The notes beneath the pieces are model-generated. The model saw nothing but the letters and a program-made list of their open reading frames with translations, searched no databases and was not told the DNA's origin. From Paenibacillus rubinfantis (GTDB lineage: Bacteria; Bacillota; Bacilli; Paenibacillales; Paenibacillaceae), in contig NZ_LN909062.1 in NCBI RefSeq assembly GCF_001486505.1, forward strand, positions 62,001 through 126,000: 64,000 nucleotides of DNA, written 5' to 3'. The stretch's first letter is position 1, and each line of letters opens with the position of its first letter. Below, in pieces: positions 58,355 to 64,000 of the stretch. The translations under genes and the position numbers were made by a program.

Positions 58355-59011
58355 TTAAATATCCCTCCAGGCGGCTTTCATGCGAAATACGCCTTCGAGG
58401 AGCGAATTTTCGTCCAAATGGGAAAAAGCAAAGCAGGCGGCAGGGGGGCCCGGCGCAACTCGATAGGTCGCTGCATCGCGAAATTGGACGCCGCGGGCGG
58501 CCGCTGCCTGACGGAACGCTTGGAACTCCTCCGGCGTGCGACGCCATTCGGCGTATAGCAGCAAGCCGGCATCGGCCGAGCGAAGGTGGAACAGCTCGCC
58601 CAGCTCCTGTTCCAGGCCACGGCGGAACGCCTCTTGCTTGGCGCCGTAGTGGCGGCGCATCCGGCGCAGATGGCGCTCGTAGCCGCCCGTGCGCATGAAC
58701 CGGGCGAGCGCCCGCTGCTCCAGCGCCTTCGGCCCGTCGTCCGTCCGCGGGGGCTGCCATCCGCCGGCGACAAACGTGCCGCTTCCGACCTTGCTCCGTA
58801 CATAGCCGTCGGCGTGCAGCATGTCATACGCCTGCGAGACGCTGCCGCGCGACAGGCCGTATAGTTGGGCCAGCTCCCGGGTCGCTGGCAGGCGCGTCCC
58901 CTCCGGCAGCGTACCGTCGAGGATCACTGCGCGCAGCGCGTGGTACACGGCCAAATATTTGGTTCGGTATTTCTCGCTGAACGACGCCAGCGGGATCGTA
59001 AAGTCCGTCAT
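58355..59011 (-). CDS. MocR/PdxR-type GntR regulator with the middle of the aminotransferase domain deleted
   Basis: The 218-residue protein has a complete GntR helix-turn-helix (YLAVYHALRAVILDGTLPEG, LAQLYGLSRGSVSQAYDMLHADGYV). After GWQPPRTDDG it jumps straight to the MocR C-terminal region: LEQRALARFMRTGGYERHLRRMRRHYGAKQEAF, then the terminal fold. Full MocR proteins are about 460 residues; the missing ~240 include the PLP-binding Lys. The frame is open across the junction. MocR proteins usually regulate vitamin B6 or amino-acid genes with PLP as effector. It is divergent from a PNPOx-like gene. The ATG at 59011 follows GGAGG by 8 bases. Confidence 0.8.
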   Translation of the reverse strand: MTDFTIPLASFSEKYRTKYLAVYHALRAVILDGTLPEGTRLPATRELAQLYGLSRGSVSQAYDMLHADGYVRSKVGSGTFVAGGWQPPRTDDGPKALEQRALARFMRTGGYERHLRRMRRHYGAKQEAFRRGLEQELGELFHLRSADAGLLLYAEWRRTPEEFQAFRQAAAARGVQFRDAATYRVAPGPPAACFAFSHLDENSLLEGVFRMKAAWRDI

Positions 59012-59145
59012 CCCAAGTCCCTCCGCATCTATCTCAAATATACGCACTCTATAAATGGACCAATAAAATTACTTTAGATTGGTTCTTTTTTCTTGTCAAT
59101 TTCGAGCGTATGCTGGAAGTCAATGCTAGGGAGGGGGAAGCCGCA

Positions 59146-59766
59146 ATGCGCAGAAAAGAGTTCGGCATCACGGAAGAAGCGGAAATTCACGAGTTTTTAC
59201 AGGAGATGAGCTTTGGCTTTCTTGGCACGGTGGGCGAAGATGGATGGAGCCGGGTCACACCGCTAAACTTCGTATACGATGGGGCTTATTTTTACTTTCA
59301 CGGAAGCCTGGCCGGGGAGAAAATGAAACATCTCGCCCGCGATCCGCGCGTGAGCTTTACGGTGGCCAAGGAGTATGCGATCATCCCGTCTTATTTTACC
59401 GATCCCAAGCTGGCCTGTCCGGCTTCGGCTTATTTCAAAAGCGTCATGGTGCGCGGACGGGTGGAAAAGGTGGATGATCCGGCGGAAAAAGCCCGGGCCT
59501 TCACCCTGTTTATGGAGAAGCTGCAGCCGGAAGGCGGCTACGCGCCCATCACACCGGAGGATCCCGACTATGCCGGACAACTGAAAGCCGTCGCGTTATG
59601 TCGTATCGTCCCGGAATCGGTTAGTGCCAAATTCAAATTCGGCCAAAACCTGAAGGAGCCCGCTCGGACGGCGGTGACCTCCGGTCTGGCGAAGCGGGAC
59701 GGTGAGCTTGATGTCGAGACGATCGCTAACATGAAGAAATACTGTCCGGCCCACCGCGAAAATTAG
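59146..59766 (+). CDS. Pyridoxamine 5'-phosphate oxidase-like flavoprotein
   Basis: The 206-residue protein has the split-barrel FMN fold of the PNPOx/NimA group: EIHEFLQEMSFGFLGTVGEDGWSRVTPLNFVYDGAYFYFHGS, KMKHLARDPRVSFTVAKEY and KSVMVRGRVEKVDDPAEKARAF. The family includes real PNPOx but also general flavin reductases, and this short form lacks the usual PNPOx C-terminal signature, so the substrate is open. The ATG at 59146 is preferred, with GGGAGGGGG upstream. It is divergent from the truncated MocR regulator, its likely controller. Confidence 0.85.
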   Translation: MRRKEFGITEEAEIHEFLQEMSFGFLGTVGEDGWSRVTPLNFVYDGAYFYFHGSLAGEKMKHLARDPRVSFTVAKEYAIIPSYFTDPKLACPASAYFKSVMVRGRVEKVDDPAEKARAFTLFMEKLQPEGGYAPITPEDPDYAGQLKAVALCRIVPESVSAKFKFGQNLKEPARTAVTSGLAKRDGELDVETIANMKKYCPAHREN

Positions 59767-59789
59767 GCGGTGCCCCTCGCGATTTCACC

Positions 59790-59818
59790 GTGACGCGCCC
59801 GAATCGAAATGATATAAT
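59790..59818 (+). promoter_or_regulatory. Promoter of the aminotransferase gene
   Basis: GTGACG (59790-59795), a 17-base spacer and a perfect TATAAT (59813-59818) precede the gene by about 60 bases. Confidence 0.6.
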
Positions 59819-59879
59819 GTTAGGCAGTTTAAGACGGTACTGTCCTAAAATATCAAACCGATTTGGAAGGATGAATGAG

Positions 59880-61178
59880 ATGAACCCACTCGCGGAGCAG
59901 TTAAATGAGAGCGTCAAATCCGGCAATAAGCACGTGTACGACATGCTGTCGACGCTGGGCAAGGAAATTTATTTCCCGAAGGAAGGCATCCTGAGCCAAT
60001 CTGCCGAAGCTTCGGCCCACGCCAAGAAGTTTAACGCCACGATCGGCATCGCCACCGAAAACGGCGGTCCGATGCATCTGGCAGCTATACAGGACACGCT
60101 GTCGGCTTATAAGCCGCAGGATTTGTACCCTTATGCCCCGCCCGCAGGCAAACCCGAGCTGCGCAAGGTATGGCGCGACAAAATGCTCCAGGAAAACCCG
60201 TCGCTCGCCGGTAGAAACTTTGGCCAACCGATTGTCACGAACGCCTTGACTCACGGCCTCAGCATCGTCGCCGACCTGTTCGTCGATGAAGGTGACGCCG
60301 TCATTTATCCGGACAAAAACTGGGAGAACTACGAGCTCACCTTCGGGATTCGCCGTCACGCCGACATCGTGAATTTCCCGCTGTTTACCGAGGACATGAC
60401 CTTCAACAGCGCCGGGCTGCGTGAAGCGCTGCTGGCCCAGAAGGACAAAGGCAAGGCGGTCGTCATTTTGAACTTCCCGAACAATCCAACGGGATATACG
60501 CCAGGCGCCAAGGAAGGCGGGGAAATCGTCGCCGCAATCCAGGCTGCGGCCGAGGAAGGCATCAATGTGGTCGTAGTTACCGACGACGCGTATTATGGGT
60601 TGTTCTTCGAAGATTCGTTAAAGGAATCGTTGTTTGGCCAACTGGCAGGACGCCATCCGCGGATTTTGCCGATCAAGGTAGACGGTGCCACGAAAGAGGA
60701 ATATGTGTGGGGCTTCCGCGTCGGGTTCATTACTTACGCCGCCGAAGACCCAACCCTCCTGGCTGCCTTGGAGCATAAGACACTGGGCATTATCCGCGCC
60801 ACGATCTCAAGCGGCGCCCATCCTTCGCAGACGTTTGTGCTGCACGCTTTGAAATCTGAGGAATTCGCCGAGCAGAAGGAAGAGAAGTTCCGGATCATGA
60901 AAGGCCGGGCCAACAAGGTCAAAGCTTTACTCGACAGCGGCAAATACGGGGATGTTTGGGAGTACTATCCGTTTAATTCCGGTTACTTCATGTGCCTGAA
61001 GCTAAAAACGGTAGCGGCGGAATCGCTCCGTCAGCACCTGATCCACGAGTATGGTATCGGTACGATCGCGCTTGGCGACACCGACCTGCGGATCGCCTTC
61101 TCCTGTATCGCAGAGGAGTATCTGGAGGAGCTGTTTGATCTGATTTATCAAGGCGTTCAGGACCTGCAAGCCAAATAG
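59880..61178 (+). CDS. PLP-dependent aminotransferase, class I/II
   Basis: The 432-residue enzyme has fold-type I features: DLYPYAPPAGKPELRKVWRDKM, NALTHGLSIVADLFVDEGDAVI, VVILNFPNNPTGYTPGAKEGGE, VVVTDDAYYGLFFEDS and the region of the Schiff-base Lys, DGATKEEYVWGFRVGF. The motifs place it with bacterial aspartate/aromatic-type aminotransferases but the amino acid is not determined. ATG 59880 lies 9 bases after GGAAGG; an ATG three codons earlier touches that site. A PLP enzyme next to a PNPOx-like and a MocR gene may form a functional neighbourhood. Confidence 0.9.
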   Translation: MNPLAEQLNESVKSGNKHVYDMLSTLGKEIYFPKEGILSQSAEASAHAKKFNATIGIATENGGPMHLAAIQDTLSAYKPQDLYPYAPPAGKPELRKVWRDKMLQENPSLAGRNFGQPIVTNALTHGLSIVADLFVDEGDAVIYPDKNWENYELTFGIRRHADIVNFPLFTEDMTFNSAGLREALLAQKDKGKAVVILNFPNNPTGYTPGAKEGGEIVAAIQAAAEEGINVVVVTDDAYYGLFFEDSLKESLFGQLAGRHPRILPIKVDGATKEEYVWGFRVGFITYAAEDPTLLAALEHKTLGIIRATISSGAHPSQTFVLHALKSEEFAEQKEEKFRIMKGRANKVKALLDSGKYGDVWEYYPFNSGYFMCLKLKTVAAESLRQHLIHEYGIGTIALGDTDLRIAFSCIAEEYLEELFDLIYQGVQDLQAK

Positions 61179-61285
61179 GCGGCAGTCCGCCGGAGATCGG
61201 CACGATGGCCCACGCACGCTCTGGCCCCTTTTCATACAATACGGTGTACGATCACACAACACCTGAATGGGAAAGGGGAATGAAA

Positions 61286-61396
61286 ATGAGCGGAGTTGAA
61301 GAAGTAAGAGGCGGCTACGGCGGCCTGTTTACGAGCACAGGCGTGATCCTGGTTCTCTTTATCCTGTTGGTTATCGTTAGCCGTTCCATCCTGTAA
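61286..61396 (+). CDS. YjcZ-like small membrane protein (sporulation-linked)
   Basis: The 36-residue peptide (MSGVEEVRGGYGGLFTSTGV, then a single hydrophobic span ending VIVSRSIL) has the Gly/Tyr-rich start and one-helix plan of the YjcZ family of Bacilli. Such peptides are often made late in sporulation. AGGGG precedes ATG 61286 by 7 bases; an ATG two codons upstream is also possible. It is a single gene ending at a strong terminator. Confidence 0.75.
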   Translation: MSGVEEVRGGYGGLFTSTGVILVLFILLVIVSRSIL

Positions 61397-61428
61397 CAAT
61401 CGACGCATAAAATAAGGCCTTCAAGCAA

Positions 61429-61466
61429 AAACGGACCGTTCCCGAATTGGGGAACGGTCCGTTTTC
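61429..61466. terminator. Bidirectional terminator between yjcZ-like gene and ecsB
   Basis: AAACGGACCGTTCCC and GGGAACGGTCCGTTT form a stem of 15 pairs, with A and T runs on both sides, between convergent genes. Confidence 0.9.
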
Positions 61467-61471
61467 TTAGG

Positions 61472-62692
61472 TTATTCTTCTTCCTCTTCATTCCATTTGC
61501 GCGCCCAGGAGGAACGCATGCCAAAGGCCAGCAGGAGACCCGCAGCCAAGGAACCAAACGTTAGAGCAGCATCCCCGCCCGGGATCACCGCCATCGGCAA
61601 CCAGAGCAGTACCGTCATCGCAAATAGCAGACGGGAGCATAGTCGCAACGCCGCCGCTTTCCGCGCACCAACCGGCAGCGGATAGTAGGAGGCGGCCGGC
61701 GAATCGCGATGGGCCTGACGCAAGGAGGCCAGCTGCGTCCCCGCCAGAAACACAAATAACAAATAGATGGCCGGCCCCAGCCACGACTTGTTGTTCCATC
61801 CCGCCAGCACCATGCCGAGCAGCGTCAGTCGCATCACGATACCAAGCAGCTCACTGCGCACAAATGTCTTGACCAGCAAGTACCGATAAGCGTCGGTTGG
61901 CTTCCAAGGAATTCGGTTACCGATGCCGGACAGCCAGCGGCGGCGGATCACCTTTTGTCCTTCCGCCGGCACGTCCACAAACCAACCCAGCACCAGCATC
62001 ACTCGAGCCGCTGCCGAACGTTCGGCGGTAATCAGGTTGTCCCAAGGAACTTTGTGCTTCATCGGAAACCGTAGGATCAGGGCGTAGTTGAGGCTGACGA
62101 GTACCGTGAACAAGGCGCTTTTCCAGGCTGGCTGCCAGATCCAAGCTGCAGTCATCAGCAGAACAAAACACCAGCGGAGGAAGCGATACCCGGCTCTAGC
62201 CCGGGATGTCGTGATTCGCAACTCCTGCCAAGCCCCGTATGCGCTTAATGCCTTGAGCAGCAACAGTGCGAGCAACATCAGCCAAAGGGGCTGGATCGCT
62301 CCCCCCTCGCCGCTGCGCTGATATAGCGGCCAAGCCAGCAGAACCACGATATAGAGTCCAATCAGCTTATAAATCAGTCCGTTCCGAAAAGCCGGGGTCA
62401 AGTATGTCGTTATTTTCGTCTCCTGCGGCAGCAGGAAAATGACATCGGCCGGCTGCGCATAGGTTCGAAATCCGGCATATACGGTCAGCGGACCCCAAAG
62501 CACCAGTAAAATCCAGCGAATCGGCAAACCGGGCGGAATGTTCTGCAGAAACGCCGTATACCATGCCGAAAATGCGATCAGAAGCAGAAGCATCAGCACG
62601 GCGACACCGCTTTGAAACACATAGGGCAAATACGGGAGCACTTTGCCCCAGAAGTCTGCTTTTCGCCGGCTCCGCAGCGATCGAAGCTCCAT
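61472..62692 (-). CDS. ecsB: ABC transporter membrane subunit EcsB
   Basis: The 406-residue membrane protein has about eight hydrophobic segments (VFQSGVAVLMLLLLIAF, IRWILLVLWGPLTVYAGF, YKLIGLYIVVLLAWPLY and others) and the EcsB traits PADVIFLLPQETKI and KTFVRSELLGIVMRLTLLG. It ends in an acidic run, NEEEEE. Ecs affects protein secretion, peptide export and the processing of regulators in Bacilli. It is 2 bases from ecsA, in one operon. Confidence 0.88.
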   Translation of the reverse strand: MELRSLRSRRKADFWGKVLPYLPYVFQSGVAVLMLLLLIAFSAWYTAFLQNIPPGLPIRWILLVLWGPLTVYAGFRTYAQPADVIFLLPQETKITTYLTPAFRNGLIYKLIGLYIVVLLAWPLYQRSGEGGAIQPLWLMLLALLLLKALSAYGAWQELRITTSRARAGYRFLRWCFVLLMTAAWIWQPAWKSALFTVLVSLNYALILRFPMKHKVPWDNLITAERSAAARVMLVLGWFVDVPAEGQKVIRRRWLSGIGNRIPWKPTDAYRYLLVKTFVRSELLGIVMRLTLLGMVLAGWNNKSWLGPAIYLLFVFLAGTQLASLRQAHRDSPAASYYPLPVGARKAAALRLCSRLLFAMTVLLWLPMAVIPGGDAALTFGSLAAGLLLAFGMRSSWARKWNEEEEE

Positions 62693-62694
62693 CG

Positions 62695-63447
62695 CTATTC
62701 GCCGTCCTTCACTAAGGCGTAGAAGATCTGCTCCAGCGAAGCTCCCGAGGCTTGCGCCTGCTCCCCGATGTCGGCCAGCGTCCCTTGGGCCAGCACCTTC
62801 CCTCGGTGCAGGACGATAAAGCGGTCACAGTAATTTTCGATCGTCGACAGGATATGCGAGCTTAACAAAATCGAAGCACCGCTTTGCTTCATTTCCAGCA
62901 TGAAATCCAGCAGCGAACGGATGCCCAACGGATCTAATCCCAAAAAGGGCTCATCGATAATATACAGCGGCGGCCGGGCGACGAACGCGCACATGATCAT
63001 CACCTTCTGTTTCATCCCTTTGGAGAGATGGGCCGACAGACTGTCGGCCTTCTCCTCCATATGAAACAGCTTCAGCAGGCGGTCGGCCCGCTCCTGGTAA
63101 GCCCCCGGCTCCACGCCGTAGGCCCGGGCGGCGAACTCCAAATGCTCCCGGACCGTCAGTTCTTCGTATAGCAGCGGCGACTCGGGAACGAAAGCCAGCT
63201 GCGACTGATACGCCTCCGGCGCTTCGCTGCGCGTATGGCCGGAGATCAGAATCTCGCCCCGATGCGGTGCCATCAGCCCAAGGATATGCTTCATGGTTGT
63301 GCTTTTGCCGGCCCCGTTCAGCCCGATCAGCCCGACCATTTCCCCCGGCTTCACCTCGAAGCTGATCTCGTGAAGTACAGGCCGCCCCAAGCTATACCCC
63401 CCGCTTAGCTCCTCGACCTGCAATACGGGCAGTTCACTTCCACTCAA
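62695..63447 (-). CDS. ecsA: ABC transporter ATP-binding protein EcsA
   Basis: The 250-residue ATPase has Walker A GLIGLNGAGKSTTMKHILG, Q-loop LAFVPESPLLYEELTVREH, signature LSKGMKQKVMIMCAF, Walker B LYIIDEPFLGLDP and H-loop LLSSHILSTIENYCDRF. These match EcsA, the partner of EcsB encoded next. It couples ATP hydrolysis to transport of an unknown, probably peptide, substrate. Confidence 0.92.
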   Translation of the reverse strand: MSGSELPVLQVEELSGGYSLGRPVLHEISFEVKPGEMVGLIGLNGAGKSTTMKHILGLMAPHRGEILISGHTRSEAPEAYQSQLAFVPESPLLYEELTVREHLEFAARAYGVEPGAYQERADRLLKLFHMEEKADSLSAHLSKGMKQKVMIMCAFVARPPLYIIDEPFLGLDPLGIRSLLDFMLEMKQSGASILLSSHILSTIENYCDRFIVLHRGKVLAQGTLADIGEQAQASGASLEQIFYALVKDGE

Positions 63448-63470
63448 ACTTAACGCCTCCCACGCTCCGC

Positions 63471-64000
<530 letters not shown>

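Overview
The window looks like chromosome of a Gram-positive, endospore-forming member of the Bacilli, most likely Paenibacillus or a close relative. The evidence is strong AGGAGG-type ribosome binding sites with frequent TTG/GTG starts, and homologues of GerE, GerM, YutG, EcsAB, YkoEDC, MurR-NagBA, YhcN, YjcZ, CgeB and YheC/D. The DNA is fairly GC-rich in genes and AT-rich between them. The genus is inference.

Layout. 1-6.7 kb: start of an Opp/Dpp ATPase gene, two thiol-peroxide defence genes, a PilZ protein, tRNA-Gly(CCC), and a STAND-LuxR regulator divergent from an acetolactate synthase gene. 6.8-8.8 kb: a complete group IIC intron with its maturase, inserted just after the terminator of tRNA-Arg(UCU). 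8.9-11.7 kb: two small unknown genes and an asparagine synthetase. 11.8-12.2 kb: a stretch carrying a Nextera mosaic-end junction and scrambled copies of other loci, which I read as an assembly or sequencing artefact that destroys the 3' end of rdgB. 12.2-22.8 kb: rdgB, rph, gerM, yutG, an MBL hydrolase, a methyltransferase, a membrane-anchored parvulin, an M20 dipeptidase, gerE, glpK and a MarR regulator. 23-25.8 kb: a murR-nagB-nagA operon for amino-sugar use. 25.9-27 kb: a YhcN-type spore lipoprotein.

27.2-51.9 kb is a large glycan-assembly island, nearly all on the minus strand. It has thirteen glycosyltransferases (GT2-like, GT4-like, CgeB-like and one GT-D fold), two 4,6-dehydratase-type SDRs, an RmlD-like reductase, a second epimerase/dehydratase, a UDP-HexNAc 2-epimerase, a nucleotide-sugar dehydrogenase and a sugar nucleotidyltransferase. 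Among them are small proteins of unknown function: three tandem helical paralogues, an Arg-rich/GY-rich protein and a small beta-rich candidate surface protein. Several glycosyltransferases carry extra modules not needed for catalysis, either very basic Arg/Lys-rich tails or a GYxxGxxxG-like helix, and both modules occur together in the small protein at 41.8-42.2 kb. With a YheC/D ATP-grasp gene at one end and a YhcN gene near the other, I infer that the island glycosylates a spore-surface layer and that the shared modules dock enzymes onto a scaffold. This is the most promising undescribed system here.

52-64 kb: a thiamine/HMP ECF transporter (ykoEDC order) under a TPP riboswitch with its own promoter and terminator, psd, a DUF4097-like lipoprotein, an AraC regulator, a MocR-type regulator that has lost the middle of its aminotransferase domain, a PNPOx-like flavoprotein, a PLP aminotransferase, a YjcZ-like small protein, ecsAB, and the 3' part of a DEAD-box helicase gene.

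All coordinates, promoters and hairpins were read by eye. No alignment or folding was run.
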